In this document: in pieces, positions 36,375-45,911 of the stretch | Numbering within the stretch: position 1 is the stretch's first letter | Layout of the letters: each line of letters opens with the position of its first letter | Assembly: GCA_965227805.1 (NCBI GenBank) | Contig: CBDDGJ010000003.1 | Location: 1,426,001 to 1,490,000 of the forward strand | From: CBDDGJ01 sp965227805 | GTDB lineage: Bacteria > Pseudomonadota > Alphaproteobacteria > RS24 | Direction of reading: 5' to 3' | Length of the DNA: 64,000 nt | Notes under the pieces: model-generated | What the model was told of the DNA's origin: nothing | What the model saw: only the letters and a program-made list of their open reading frames with translations | Database searches by the model: none | Translations under genes and position numbers: made by a program

Positions 36375-38498
36375 TTAAAAATCCTGGCTGACGGATATAT
36401 AAAGATCACGCCCGGGTTCGGGCACCAAATCTTTAATGGCAGAGGTATGATACCGAATTTCCTCATCAGTGATATTGCGAATACCGGCATTTATAAGCGG
36501 CCCATTTTCGAGGGCAGGGCGCCAGTTAATATCAAAATCAAGCCGTGTCCACGCATCGGTTGGCAATTCATGTGTGGCCGTATTGGTCTGCTTGGCTGCA
36601 TGTTGTGCATAAATCCCGGCATTGAAACTTAATACTTCAAATCGTGCCCCAAGCCCAATCATTAAAGGCGGTAATTGCGGAATATTATTCCCGTCTTTCA
36701 AAGTGCCCTCTGTCGTGCTGACACTGGCATCAAACGACCATTGTGCGCCGGCTTTGGGTAAAGGCGTGAAACGCGCCTTAAATTCTGTGCCGCTAATTGT
36801 CGCATCTTGTTGCATATAATCAAATACGGATAACTCATCAATGGTTTCGCCTGTTGGGTTGGCATAGATAAAGTCATTAAATTCATTATGATATAATGAG
36901 ATATTCACGTCTAACGGCCCGTTTTTGAAACGGTAATATGCTTCAAATGCGAGTGCCTGTTCAAGTGTAAGATCAGCATTTCCGCGCTCATAGCGTTGTG
37001 CGGCTATGTGCGGGCCTTCGGCAAATAATTCGGTAATGCTGGGCACACGATTCGTATAAGACAGGGAGCTGCCAATAATAGAGTTTTCGGTATTGCGAAA
37101 GCCCAGCCCCGCTGACAGACTTTCCGCATTTTCTGTAAATGAAGCTAATGGCAAAGTGCTGTCTTGTGTTGGTGTATAGTCTTTTTGATCATGGCGGGTT
37201 CTTTCTAGCCGGAATGCCAATTCGATTAGCCAGTCTTGCCGGTCCATGCTTTCCAGTAAGAAACCAGCGATTGTTTCCGTGGAGGTCTCGGGAAGAAAGC
37301 GTTCATCTCCGTCTGTTTCTCCGTCTGTTTTTAAGTAACTCACGCCCAATATGCCAGACCATGCGGCTTCATTGGAATGAAATAATTCACCACGAAATTG
37401 CTGTGTTATATTTTCAAAACTTGTGCTTACGCTATTATTTTCTAATTCCTCATGCTCATATTGTGTGAGGGCGGCGGTGATAAGCAAGCGGTCTGCACCC
37501 CCATAAAGCTGGCGGTCAAATTGTGCCGTAATATTATGGCGTTTCATATCTGCCTTGACATCGCTCTCATCTGCATGCTCTTCATCTTCATGATCTTCGT
37601 CTTCATGCTCTTCATCTGCATGGTCTTCGTCTTCATGTTCTTCCTCGTCATGGTCTTCTTCATGCGCATGTGAATGACCGGGAATGCCATAATTACCTTG
37701 TGTGCTGGAAACAGAGATAATAAAATCATTAACATCTCTTGAAATATGGTTTGAAAACTTAAAACCGCTTTGCTTAAAGGCTGTATTTTCTGCTGTATCA
37801 TTGAGTGCAGGGTCGGCTGTTTCATTTTCGGCGGCTAATTGTTGCTCGCTTTCGGGATAACCCGGTATATCATAGTCATTGCCACGTTTTGCATGTGTGC
37901 TAAACGTATATAAATCATCGTCTTGCGCAAATCGGGTCTCAAGCGCCCACCCATATTGATCTGCAACCGAGCTATAGCCCAGGCGAACAAACCCTGTATC
38001 ATCAGGCGTATTTAGAGACGGTGTGAGATGGCTATCAAGAATATTTATAATACCCCCCCCAGCATAAGGGCCATAACGCAATGTTGCGGCGCCTTTTATA
38101 ACTTCGATTTGTTTGGCATCACTAAAAGGTGCGGCAATAATATGATCGGGACTACTTGCAGATATGTCACCACTATGTAAATTATTTTCAAAAACAGCGA
38201 CGCGATAGTCACTTAAGCCGCGTATGACAGGGCGACCGACCGCCTGCCCGTAAGATGCATTTGCAATCCCGGCATGTTTAGATAACATATCTCCGAAATT
38301 TATGGTTAAAGATGTCGCAATATCGTCCTGACTGATAATGTCGGCTGGCGAAAGCATGTTCGCATTACTAACACGCATTTTCGAACCGCTTACCACGATT
38401 TCATCTGTATTACCCACTTGTTCTTGTGCTTGTATGGCAGTTATGCCCATTATAAATGCGACGGCATAGAGAAAGATAGAAAAACGAAGCGTGTGCAT
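36375..38498 (-). CDS. TonB-dependent receptor with His/Asp/Glu-rich loop (ZnuD-like)
   Basis: A 707-residue outer-membrane receptor. A signal peptide runs to A24 (ITAIQA before QEQ), followed by a TonB-box-like EIVVSG. The plug domain has RPVIRGLSDYRVAVFEN and IEVIKGAATLRYGPYAGGGIINI; the beta-barrel fills the rest and ends in F (SVSQDF). Residues 275-313 are a run of His, Glu and Asp with nine histidines, expected in an extracellular loop. ZnuD-type zinc receptors have similar His/Asp-rich loops, so zinc uptake is the best guess, though other transition metals are possible. No inner-membrane zinc ABC transporter gene is in the window. Confidence 0.85.
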   Translation of the reverse strand: MHTLRFSIFLYAVAFIMGITAIQAQEQVGNTDEIVVSGSKMRVSNANMLSPADIISQDDIATSLTINFGDMLSKHAGIANASYGQAVGRPVIRGLSDYRVAVFENNLHSGDISASSPDHIIAAPFSDAKQIEVIKGAATLRYGPYAGGGIINILDSHLTPSLNTPDDTGFVRLGYSSVADQYGWALETRFAQDDDLYTFSTHAKRGNDYDIPGYPESEQQLAAENETADPALNDTAENTAFKQSGFKFSNHISRDVNDFIISVSSTQGNYGIPGHSHAHEEDHDEEEHEDEDHADEEHEDEDHEDEEHADESDVKADMKRHNITAQFDRQLYGGADRLLITAALTQYEHEELENNSVSTSFENITQQFRGELFHSNEAAWSGILGVSYLKTDGETDGDERFLPETSTETIAGFLLESMDRQDWLIELAFRLERTRHDQKDYTPTQDSTLPLASFTENAESLSAGLGFRNTENSIIGSSLSYTNRVPSITELFAEGPHIAAQRYERGNADLTLEQALAFEAYYRFKNGPLDVNISLYHNEFNDFIYANPTGETIDELSVFDYMQQDATISGTEFKARFTPLPKAGAQWSFDASVSTTEGTLKDGNNIPQLPPLMIGLGARFEVLSFNAGIYAQHAAKQTNTATHELPTDAWTRLDFDINWRPALENGPLINAGIRNITDEEIRYHTSAIKDLVPEPGRDLYISVSQDF
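37560..37676 (-). repeat. Imperfect 30-bp repeats coding the His/Glu/Asp tract
   Basis: On the minus strand this 117-bp stretch encodes residues 275-313 of the TonB receptor. It is built from related 10-residue units (EHEDEDHADE, EHEDEDHEDE), each 30 bp, with CATGAAGAC-like cores. Histidines recur every five residues over much of the tract. Copy number could change by slippage while staying in frame. Confidence 0.8.
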
Positions 38499-38539
38499 AA
38501 GATAATCCTTTAATCCTAAATTTTTTTGGGGGGCGGACG

Positions 38540-38566
38540 TTTATAGACTTTTTTTGTTCCTGTCAA
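38540..38566 (-). promoter_or_regulatory. Candidate promoter of the TonB receptor gene
   Basis: On the minus strand TTGACA (38566-38561) and TATAAA (38545-38540) are separated by 15 bp, 42 bp before the ATG at 38498. The -35 box overlaps the stop codon of the upstream enoyl-CoA hydratase gene. Spacing is shorter than the ideal 17. No Zur-type palindrome was recognised in the 64-bp gap. Confidence 0.4.
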
Positions 38567-39348
38567 TCCCCTGTAAATTTTGGTGAACGTTTTTCAAAAA
38601 AAGCCCGCACCCCTTCTTTTAGGTCTTCGCTTTTTTGGGTGAGTAAATATTGATCTCTATCCATGATCGCGCTTGCATGGTTAAGTGCATGGGCATGCGC
38701 GTTGATGGATTCTTTACTCATACGCACCGGCAAGGGCGGCAGGGCACATATTTTTTCTGCCCACATATATGCTTCTTTATAGGCTGTTGCATCCGGCACC
38801 ACCGCATCTGCAAGCCCCCATTCCAGGCAGGTTTGGGCTGATATACTCTCGCCAAAAATGGTAAAGCGTTTGGTGCGGGCAGGCCCCATAAGCGTTGTGA
38901 GACGCGGCAAGGCACGCCAACTCATATTCATACCCAAAGGCACTTCGGGTAAGCGCATTGTCGCGCTATGCGCCATAATCCGAAAATCACAGGCAACGCT
39001 AAGCGCGCATCCCCCACCAATGCAATAGCCTTCAACCGCCACAAGCGTAATGGCTTCTATATCCTCCCATGCCTGACACATATCTCCACCTAGTCGCGCC
39101 ATTATGCGCCATTCCATCAGATTTTCCGGTTTGGGGAAGCCACCCAAATCGGCACCTGCTGAGAAAAAACCTTCGCCACCGGTTAAAATAATCGCGTGAT
39201 AATCAGTGTTATAGCGGTGTTCATAGGCGAAATCACGCAATTCCTGCATAAGCGCCAGATTAAGGGCATTGCGCACCTTGGGACGATTAAGACGAACGCT
39301 TAAAATTTTATCTTTTGCTTCAATATGTAAATGCGGATATTTATCCAT
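38563..39348 (-). CDS. Enoyl-CoA hydratase/isomerase family protein
   Basis: A 261-residue crotonase-fold enzyme. The oxyanion segment is GEGFFSAGADLGGF and the second is VEGYCIGGGCALSVACDFRI. A glutamate at the catalytic position is present in MRLPEVPLGM, consistent with hydratase or isomerase chemistry. It ends with FFEKRSPKFTGD, like many short-chain enoyl-CoA hydratases. The acyl-CoA pathway is unknown; no other beta-oxidation gene is adjacent. It precedes the TonB receptor on the same strand, but a promoter appears between them. Confidence 0.88.
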   Translation of the reverse strand: MDKYPHLHIEAKDKILSVRLNRPKVRNALNLALMQELRDFAYEHRYNTDYHAIILTGGEGFFSAGADLGGFPKPENLMEWRIMARLGGDMCQAWEDIEAITLVAVEGYCIGGGCALSVACDFRIMAHSATMRLPEVPLGMNMSWRALPRLTTLMGPARTKRFTIFGESISAQTCLEWGLADAVVPDATAYKEAYMWAEKICALPPLPVRMSKESINAHAHALNHASAIMDRDQYLLTQKSEDLKEGVRAFFEKRSPKFTGD

Positions 39349-39486
39349 ATAACCTCCCTGCTTATTCTTAATTTACGCTTAGCCTATCATAATCGGCGGA
39401 ATATTTTGCTATTTATTTGTTTTTTTCTTGCGCTTTTGCTATAGGACTTCTAAATAGACATATATAAGTATATGCAGGAGCTTTCA

Positions 39487-39906
39487 ATGGCACGTGTAAC
39501 AGTAGAAGATTGTGTAGATAAAATCACCAATAGGTTTGATCTCGTTTTATTTGCCGCCCATCGTGCGCGTGGTATGTCGGCGGGGGCGACGCTTTTGGTC
39601 GCGCGCGATAATGACAAAAATCCAGTGGTAGCTTTAAGAGAAATCGCTGACGAAAAACTCATGCCGGAAGAAATTCGCGAAGATCTAATCGGCTCCTTGC
39701 AATATCAATCTAAAAATGACGATGATGATGATGAGATTATTCCCGCACAAATGCGCCTGGAACAAGCGCGGACAAATGATCATGACGCACCGCATGTGCC
39801 AGATATGGAACGGATGGATGAAGATGCCATTCGTGACCAATTATTCGCGATGGAAGAAAATGCGTCGAAAGACAGAAAAAATGATAGAGGCGGCCTGCTT
39901 GGTTAA
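39487..39906 (+). CDS. rpoZ: DNA-directed RNA polymerase omega subunit
   Basis: A 139-residue protein with the omega core [34 protein letters not shown] and [11 protein letters not shown]. The frame opens at 39472, but AGGAG (39476-39480) with six-base spacing points to ATG 39487. It has a long acidic tail ([13 protein letters not shown]...[14 protein letters not shown]), common in alphaproteobacterial omegas. It is followed 29 bp later by the (p)ppGpp synthetase gene, the usual rpoZ-rsh pair; omega is also part of the (p)ppGpp site on RNA polymerase in many bacteria. Confidence 0.95.
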   Translation: MARVTVEDCVDKITNRFDLVLFAAHRARGMSAGATLLVARDNDKNPVVALREIADEKLMPEEIREDLIGSLQYQSKNDDDDDEIIPAQMRLEQARTNDHDAPHVPDMERMDEDAIRDQLFAMEENASKDRKNDRGGLLG

Positions 39907-39935
39907 AAACCAAAGCGTGATGGGGGATATACCTC

Positions 39936-42119
39936 ATGTTACGCCAATTTGAACTCGTCGACCGTGTGCTAAGCTATGAACCGCAGGCAAATGAAGCCTT
40001 GCTTAATCGTGCCTATGTATTTGCGATGCAGGCACATGGTGAACAAAAGCGTGCATCGGGCGATCCCTATTATTCGCACCCGATAGAAGTTGCGGGTATT
40101 TTAACCGATTTGCGGCTTGATACGCCCAGCATCATTACGGGGCTTCTGCATGATACTCTGGAAGATACCGAAACGACATATACACAAATACAAAATTTTT
40201 TTGGAGAAGAAGTTGCAGATTTGGTGAGCGGTGTTACCAAATTATCGCAATTTGAAATGAATAAAGGCGAAACGAAACAGGCTGAAAATTTTCGCAAACT
40301 TCTCTTGGCCACCTCGCATGATATTCGCGTTTTATTGGTCAAACTTGCCGATAGGTTACATAATATGCGCACATTGCACTTTATTAAGAACGAAGACAAG
40401 CGTCGCCGTATCGCGCAAGAGACAATGGATATTTACGCACCTCTGGCAGGGCGTATGGGGATGCAAAACTTTCGTGATGAATTTGAAGATTTGGCTTTTA
40501 AGGTGTTAAATAGCGACGCACGCGATTTAATTATGCACCGCCTAGATGAAGTTTATCTGCAATCAACAACACTGCTTGATAATATTAAACTGGAACTTGA
40601 AAATGTGTTTGCACAAGCCGCGCTTACGACACAAATTGACGGGCGCGTTAAAAGACCCTTTTCGATTTGGCGAAAAATGCAGCATAATTCTATCTCTTTT
40701 GAACAGCTATCCGATATTTATGGGTTTCGTCTGATTTGTGCGACAGAAGATGACTGTTACCGCATTTTAGGGCTGTTGCACCGGCATTATCGTTATGTGC
40801 CGGGGCGTTATAAAGATTATATTTCTACACCAAAGCTCAATAATTATCGCGCTTTACATACAACCATTATCGGCCCCCATGGCCAACGTATAGAAATGCA
40901 GATTAAAACCAGGCACATGCATCACATCGCCGAAACCGGTGTGGCGGCACATTGGCTCTATAAAGAAAAAGTGCATGATTTGCGGCCTGATTTTAATACG
41001 ATACAACCATTTACCTGGTTGCGCGATATGATCGAGCAATTAAAAGCCGGTGATAATGCAGAGGAGTTTTTAGAAAATACGAAACTTGAATTATTTATTG
41101 ATCAGGTTTTTTGTTTTACGCCAAAAGGCAGGCTGATTGCCTTGCCACGTGGGGCGCTTGTGCTTGATTTTGCCTATGCGGTGCATACACAAATAGGCCA
41201 TAGCTGCATTGGGGCTTATATTAACGGCACGCGTGTGTCTTTACGGACGGCCTTGCGTAATGGTGATGAGATAGAGATTATTCGCGGCGAAACACAACGC
41301 CCGAAAAAAGTATGGCTGGCGATTGTGCAAACCGGCAAGGCGCGTGCGGCCATTCGTCATTTTTTTCGTGTGTATGAGATGCAAGGGCATGTTGAATTGG
41401 GAAAACAGCTTGTGACGGGTTATTTTACAAGCCAAGGCGAAAAGGATATTAAGCCGCTTTTGGAGCGCGTTTTGGGTGGGTTGAATTATAGTGAAATAGA
41501 TGAGCTTTATGCAGCGGTAGGGCGCGGGGATCATATGGCAAGTGAGATATATATGCGTGCTTTCCCCAAAACCGAAGCAAAAGGTGTGCTTGCCCGCACA
41601 TTTTATGCCCTTAGATTACGCCGCAAACGTGCCGCTAAGCGAACGCGTTTTGTGGTTGGGGTTGGGTGTGATTTGAGTGAAATGTCGATGCGGTTTGCTG
41701 ATAATTGCTTTCCGCTTCCCGGTGATCCGATTGTTGGCATTTTATATGTAGACCAGGGCATGGTGATTTATCCGGCAGATGCGGCGGCATTGGATGCGTT
41801 TGAAGAGCATTCCGATATATGGGTGGATTTACGCTGGGATAATTTTGACGAAAATGAAACGCGGTTATTTACGACACGCATCATCATGACACTTGTCAAT
41901 CAAACAGGGGCCTTAAATAGTGTTACACAAACCATAAGCGATTTTAATGCGAATATTTCAAATTTAACGTTAACGCAACGTGATGATGACTTTTATAATC
42001 TTGTTTTTGATTTAGAAGTAATGAATCGTGAGCATGTCATGCAATTACTGGCAGCCTTAAAAGGTAGTTCTGTGGTAACGATGGTAAAACGTGTTATTGC
42101 TGATAAGGTAAGCCGATAG
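39936..42119 (+). CDS. rsh: Bifunctional (p)ppGpp synthetase/hydrolase (RelA/SpoT homologue)
   Basis: A 727-residue stringent-response enzyme. The HD hydrolase domain shows YSHPIEVAGIL and HDTLED (72-77), so hydrolase activity should be intact. The synthetase domain has SDIYGFRLI, YKDYISTPKLNNYRALHT and MQIKTRHMHHIAETGVAAHW. The TGS domain follows (VFCFTPKGRLIALPRGALVLDFAYAVHT), then a C-terminal ACT domain (about 645-727). It is the single Rsh type usual in alphaproteobacteria. A 14-bp tandem duplication lies over its stop codon. Confidence 0.96.
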   Translation: MLRQFELVDRVLSYEPQANEALLNRAYVFAMQAHGEQKRASGDPYYSHPIEVAGILTDLRLDTPSIITGLLHDTLEDTETTYTQIQNFFGEEVADLVSGVTKLSQFEMNKGETKQAENFRKLLLATSHDIRVLLVKLADRLHNMRTLHFIKNEDKRRRIAQETMDIYAPLAGRMGMQNFRDEFEDLAFKVLNSDARDLIMHRLDEVYLQSTTLLDNIKLELENVFAQAALTTQIDGRVKRPFSIWRKMQHNSISFEQLSDIYGFRLICATEDDCYRILGLLHRHYRYVPGRYKDYISTPKLNNYRALHTTIIGPHGQRIEMQIKTRHMHHIAETGVAAHWLYKEKVHDLRPDFNTIQPFTWLRDMIEQLKAGDNAEEFLENTKLELFIDQVFCFTPKGRLIALPRGALVLDFAYAVHTQIGHSCIGAYINGTRVSLRTALRNGDEIEIIRGETQRPKKVWLAIVQTGKARAAIRHFFRVYEMQGHVELGKQLVTGYFTSQGEKDIKPLLERVLGGLNYSEIDELYAAVGRGDHMASEIYMRAFPKTEAKGVLARTFYALRLRRKRAAKRTRFVVGVGCDLSEMSMRFADNCFPLPGDPIVGILYVDQGMVIYPADAAALDAFEEHSDIWVDLRWDNFDENETRLFTTRIIMTLVNQTGALNSVTQTISDFNANISNLTLTQRDDDFYNLVFDLEVMNREHVMQLLAALKGSSVVTMVKRVIADKVSR

Positions 42120-42142
42120 GCCAGAAGCGATAGGCCAGAAGC
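42115..42142. repeat. 14-bp perfect tandem duplication over the rsh stop codon
   Basis: GATAGGCCAGAAGC occurs at 42115-42128 and again directly at 42129-42142, followed by another GATA. The rsh stop TAG (42117-42119) is in the first copy. The duplication lengthens the rsh-pyrE gap and does not alter either protein. Confidence 0.9.
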
Positions 42143-42161
42143 GATACGTAAGGAGAGGACG

Positions 42162-42743
42162 ATGAAAACAGAGCAGGTTATAAAAGAGTTTGAAAAAGCA
42201 GGCGCTTTGCTAAGTGGGCATTTTATTTTATCATCAGGCTTACATTCGCGTCACTATTTACAATGCGCGCGCGTATTTGCTGATGCAAAGCGCACAGCTA
42301 AGCTGTGTCGTGCGTTAGCTAATCAGGTGCGTGAAACCATTGGTGAGGTCGATATGATTGTCTCTCCAGCAATGGGGGGGGTGATTATCGGTTATGAGAT
42401 GGGACGCCAATTATCTGTGCCCGCTTTATTTTTAGAGCGTGTCAAGGGTAATTTTGAACTGCGGCGCGGCTTCGAAATCCCCAAGAAAACACGCGTGCTC
42501 ATGGTAGAAGATATTATTACAACCGGCTTATCTTCGCGTGAGGCCATTAAAGCCATTCGCGCTTATGGCGGGCGCGTTATTGGGGGGGCATGTTTGATTG
42601 ACCGTTCTTTAGGAAAAGCCAAAATAGGCGTGAAGCTGGTAGCTTTGGCGCGTCTTGAGATTGAGACATTTCCCTCCGATGCTTTGCCCCCCGATTTGCA
42701 CACTATACCGGCGATAAAACCCGGTTCGCGTGGTTTGAAATAG
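42162..42743 (+). CDS. pyrE: Orotate phosphoribosyltransferase
   Basis: A 193-residue enzyme of pyrimidine synthesis that joins orotate and PRPP. It has the PRPP loop MVEDIITTGLSSREAI and the segment SPAMGGVIIGYEMGRQL. The N-terminal FEKAGALLSGHFILSSGLHSRHYLQ matches PyrE of the longer-lived alphaproteobacterial type. The RBS AAGGAGAGGA is close before the ATG. It is followed by the DUF2062 gene 13 bp later. Confidence 0.93.
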   Translation: MKTEQVIKEFEKAGALLSGHFILSSGLHSRHYLQCARVFADAKRTAKLCRALANQVRETIGEVDMIVSPAMGGVIIGYEMGRQLSVPALFLERVKGNFELRRGFEIPKKTRVLMVEDIITTGLSSREAIKAIRAYGGRVIGGACLIDRSLGKAKIGVKLVALARLEIETFPSDALPPDLHTIPAIKPGSRGLK

Positions 42744-42756
42744 AGGTCTGTAGGAT

Positions 42757-43296
42757 ATGTTCAAACGTCGTAAAACCTTAGGGTTCTGGCGAAAATGTGC
42801 TGACTTTTTTTGGCCGCGCATGGGATTTAGGCGGTTTTTTAATTATGCATGGTATCGTCTCATTCGCTTGCGCCATACACCACATTCTATTGCTTTGGGG
42901 TTTGCGTGCGGTGTGTTTGCGTCCTTTTCACCTTTTATCGGTTTGCATTTACTCATAGCGATCGCCATCGCCTGGCTGTTGGGCGGAAATATTTTGGCAG
43001 CAACCATTGGCACAGGAATAGGAAATCCAATTACATTTCCGTTTATTTGGGTGTTGACATTCAAAACCGGCACACAAATTCTGGGGTTTGATGCCAAAAT
43101 AACGCTTTTGGAAACGCTGGAGCTGGGCACGCTGTGGGTTCGCCCCCTGGATGTGCTTGTGCCTCTTATCTGGCCAATGATGCTGGGCGGGGGATTGCTT
43201 GGTATTTTGGCGGGGGTGATGGCGTATTATCCAAGCATAAAACTGATTTATTTTTATCAAAAGCGTAAAAAAACCGGAGACAGCCAAAATGAATAA
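42757..43296 (+). CDS. DUF2062 family membrane protein
   Basis: A 179-residue protein with a basic N-terminus (MFKRRKTLGFWRK) and the DUF2062 core: HTPHSIALGFACGVFASFSPFIGLHLLIAIAIAWLLGGN, then GTGIGNPITFPFIW. Three to four membrane helices are visible. Function is not established for the family. Its gene overlaps pdxJ by eight bases. Position between pyrE and pdxJ recurs in alphaproteobacteria. Confidence 0.85.
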   Translation: MFKRRKTLGFWRKCADFFWPRMGFRRFFNYAWYRLIRLRHTPHSIALGFACGVFASFSPFIGLHLLIAIAIAWLLGGNILAATIGTGIGNPITFPFIWVLTFKTGTQILGFDAKITLLETLELGTLWVRPLDVLVPLIWPMMLGGGLLGILAGVMAYYPSIKLIYFYQKRKKTGDSQNE

Positions 43297-44038
43297 ACTA
43301 AGACTTGGCGTGAATATTGATCATGTTGCGACCATTCGCAATGCGCGCGGGGGGCACACGCCCGACCCGATACGTGCGGCATATATGGCTGCCCAAGCGG
43401 GGGCGGATAATATTACGGCGCATTTGCGCGAAGACCGTCGCCATATCTCTGATGATGATATTACGCGCCTGATGGCAGATATTGATATTCCGCTAAATTT
43501 GGAAATGGCGGCGACAGATGAAATGTTAGAGATTGCGCTTCGTCATAAACCTTATGCGTGTTGCCTTGTGCCGGAAAAGCGTGAGGAGCTTACAACTGAG
43601 GGCGGGCTGGATGTGGTCGGCCAGCATAATCGGCTTAAACCTTTTATTGATGCGTTACAAAGCGCGGGCATTAAATCGTCATTTTTTATCGATCCGATAG
43701 AAGACCAAATTGCTATGGCCGCACAAATGGGCGTATATGCGATCGAGATTCATGTCGGCGCGTTTTGTGAGGCGCATCATGCAGGTGACAAGGCGGAGCG
43801 TGATGCCTTATTGCACGCCACTCAAAAAGCGGCACAACAGGCATTCGCTTTGGGTGTGGACGTTCATGCAGGGCATGGTTTATGTTATGAGACAGTCGGT
43901 GATATTGCTGCGATTGAGCAGATTCGTGAATTGAATATCGGGCATTTTCTGATTGGTGAATCTATTTTTTGTGGTTTGGATACAACAATAAAAGCAATGC
44001 GTCGCTTAATGGATGACGCGCGGGCGCAGATAACATGA
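43289..44038 (+). CDS. pdxJ: Pyridoxine 5'-phosphate synthase
   Basis: A 249-residue TIM-barrel enzyme that forms pyridoxine 5'-phosphate from 1-deoxyxylulose 5-phosphate and 3-amino-2-oxopropyl phosphate. Motifs are [17 protein letters not shown] at the N-terminus, [38 protein letters not shown], and [12 protein letters not shown] and [14 protein letters not shown] near the end. The substrate comes from the DXP pathway, and dxr at 63.5 kb shows that this pathway is present. The product is the substrate of PdxH at 1.6 kb. It overlaps acpS by four bases. Confidence 0.97.
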   Translation: MNKLRLGVNIDHVATIRNARGGHTPDPIRAAYMAAQAGADNITAHLREDRRHISDDDITRLMADIDIPLNLEMAATDEMLEIALRHKPYACCLVPEKREELTTEGGLDVVGQHNRLKPFIDALQSAGIKSSFFIDPIEDQIAMAAQMGVYAIEIHVGAFCEAHHAGDKAERDALLHATQKAAQQAFALGVDVHAGHGLCYETVGDIAAIEQIRELNIGHFLIGESIFCGLDTTIKAMRRLMDDARAQIT

Positions 44039-44478
44039 TTATCGGTTTAGGCAGTGATTTAATTGATATAAGGCGGATTGAACGGACGCTGGAGCGTTTT
44101 GGTGATCGTTTTGTCCAACGTATTTTTACCCCCATAGAACAAGCGCGTTCACAGCGACGTTCGGAACGTGCCGCAAGCTATGCGAAAAGATTTGCTGCAA
44201 AAGAGGCATGTGCCAAAGCATTGGGCACCGGATTACGGCAAGGTGTATTCTGGCGCGATATGGGGGTGGTGAATAAGCGTTCGGGCAAACCAACTCTTAT
44301 ATTGACCAATGGTGCCAAAAAACGTTTGGATAAGATAATCCCTTCAGACTATCATCCGCATATTGCCTTAACCATTACAGATGATTACCCTCTGGCGCAG
44401 GCCTTTGTGGTTATCAGCGCATTATCAGAACAAGAAAAAAATGTATTAGCAGATATGGACCAAACACATGCAAAATAA
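44035..44478 (+). CDS. acpS: Holo-[acyl-carrier-protein] synthase
   Basis: A 147-residue phosphopantetheinyl transferase that activates acyl carrier protein. The start [23 protein letters not shown] carries the Mg(II) aspartate D8, and [14 protein letters not shown] carries the conserved glutamate. Length is near the family norm with a slightly long C-terminus. It overlaps pdxJ by four bases and lepB by 11 bases, inside the same operon. Confidence 0.95.
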   Translation: MIIGLGSDLIDIRRIERTLERFGDRFVQRIFTPIEQARSQRRSERAASYAKRFAAKEACAKALGTGLRQGVFWRDMGVVNKRSGKPTLILTNGAKKRLDKIIPSDYHPHIALTITDDYPLAQAFVVISALSEQEKNVLADMDQTHAK

Positions 44479-45241
44479 AGCAAATACGATAAAGCATAAA
44501 GCAAAGCCCAAAGGTAAAAATGATATGAAGGAGTTCATAAAAACATTATTATGGGCTTTGTTGATTGCTGTTATTTTTCGGTCTTTATTTTTTCAACCCT
44601 TTACGATTCCTTCCGGGTCGATGAAACCGAATTTGCTGGTTGGTGATTTTTTGTTTGCCAGCAAATATTCTTACGGGCTTTCACGGCATAGTTTTCCGTT
44701 TAGCCCGCCTTTATGGGAGGGACGTATTTTCGATTCCATGCCAGAACGCGGTGATGTTATTGTGTTCAAATTGCCCAGTGATAATAGAACAGATTATGTC
44801 AAGCGCCTTATTGGTTTGCCTGGCGATAAGATACAAATGCGCGCAGGCATGCTCTATATAAATGATGTTCTCGTGCCGCGCGCGCGCGTTGAAGATTTTA
44901 GCGAAGTAACCGAGTCTGGCGAAATTCAGAGGATTCGGCAATATCGCGAAACATTGCCAAATGGAAAAAGCTATCTTATTTTGGATGAAACCGACTTTGC
45001 CATAGCAGATAATACGCCGGCATTTGAAGTGCCGGACGGGCATTATTTTATGATGGGAGACAATCGGGATAATTCCGCCGATAGCCGTTTTCCCGACCAG
45101 GTAGGCTATGTGCCCCATGACAATCTTGTTGCTCCGGCGCGGGTATTGTTTTTTTCCGTTAATTCCACTATAAACGCGCAAGCGCCTATAAATTGGCGTG
45201 ATATCATAAGGTTTAATCGCATAGCAAAAACAATCAATTAA
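44468..45241 (+). CDS. lepB: Signal peptidase I
   Basis: A 257-residue membrane protease that cleaves Sec and Tat signal peptides. The Ser nucleophile is S51 in [13 protein letters not shown]; the lysine base is in [13 protein letters not shown]; the third motif is [11 protein letters not shown]. One N-terminal membrane helix is at about 24-42, preceded by a lysine-rich cytosolic stretch. An alternative ATG at 44525 ([13 protein letters not shown]) begins just before the helix. The secreted proteins in this window (for example at 7.7, 15.2 and 31 kb) would be its substrates. Confidence 0.95.
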   Translation: MQNKANTIKHKAKPKGKNDMKEFIKTLLWALLIAVIFRSLFFQPFTIPSGSMKPNLLVGDFLFASKYSYGLSRHSFPFSPPLWEGRIFDSMPERGDVIVFKLPSDNRTDYVKRLIGLPGDKIQMRAGMLYINDVLVPRARVEDFSEVTESGEIQRIRQYRETLPNGKSYLILDETDFAIADNTPAFEVPDGHYFMMGDNRDNSADSRFPDQVGYVPHDNLVAPARVLFFSVNSTINAQAPINWRDIIRFNRIAKTIN

Positions 45242-45245
45242 AATT

Positions 45246-45911
45246 ATGAATGAAGATATTTCCGTATTAAATGACGCACTTGCCTACGCGTTTGAGGATG
45301 AAGATTTACTCCGCCATGCATTAAGGCATCGTGGCGTGGTTACGGGCGATGATAATGAGCATTTAGAGTTTTTGGGCGATCGTGTTTTGGGGTTGGTGAT
45401 TGCGGATTTTCTAACTGAAAATTTTGCAGATGAAAAAGAAGGCGGTCTGGCGAAGCGTTTGGCCAAATTGGTTAGCCGCAAAAGCTGTGCAAAGGTTGCC
45501 CGTATATGGGGCTTGCAAAGTTTTCTTGTTAAGGAGCAAGAGTCACAAAAACGACAAAAACCCACACCGCGTATGCTTGCGGATTGTTGCGAAGCCGTGA
45601 TTGCGGCCGTTTATCTTGATGGCGGTTTGGAAGCGGCGCGCCATGTTATTGAAACCGCGTGGAAAGATTTATTTGAAGACACGCAAAACGTACCGATTGA
45701 TGCCAAAACGGCTTTACAGGAATGGGCGCTCAAAAATGCCTATGCGTTGCCGATTTATGAAATTTTGGCAAAAGACGGGCCTGATCATGAGCCTGAATTT
45801 ACGATGCAAGTTACGGTTGCGACGTATAAAGCGCAAGCCATCGGCAGGTCGCGGCGTGCAGGGGAACAGGCAGCGGCACAATTTTTGTTGGATAAAATTT
45901 CCACTTTATGA
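45246..45911 (+). CDS. rnc: Ribonuclease III
   Basis: A 221-residue double-strand RNA endonuclease that processes rRNA and mRNA. The signature NEHLEFLGDRVLGL (residues 37-50) carries the catalytic acidic residues, including E38, E41 and D45. The second acidic site is in LADCCEAVIAAVYLDGG. The C-terminal dsRNA-binding domain (about 150-221) has KTALQEWA and AQAIGRSRRAGEQAAAQFLL. It starts four bases after lepB and overlaps era by four bases. Confidence 0.96.
   Translation: MNEDISVLNDALAYAFEDEDLLRHALRHRGVVTGDDNEHLEFLGDRVLGLVIADFLTENFADEKEGGLAKRLAKLVSRKSCAKVARIWGLQSFLVKEQESQKRQKPTPRMLADCCEAVIAAVYLDGGLEAARHVIETAWKDLFEDTQNVPIDAKTALQEWALKNAYALPIYEILAKDGPDHEPEFTMQVTVATYKAQAIGRSRRAGEQAAAQFLLDKISTL

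Noticed and set aside
45246..45911. Truncated rnc due to short length (221 residues)
   Set aside because: Both the catalytic and the dsRNA-binding domains are complete; the length is normal for the family.
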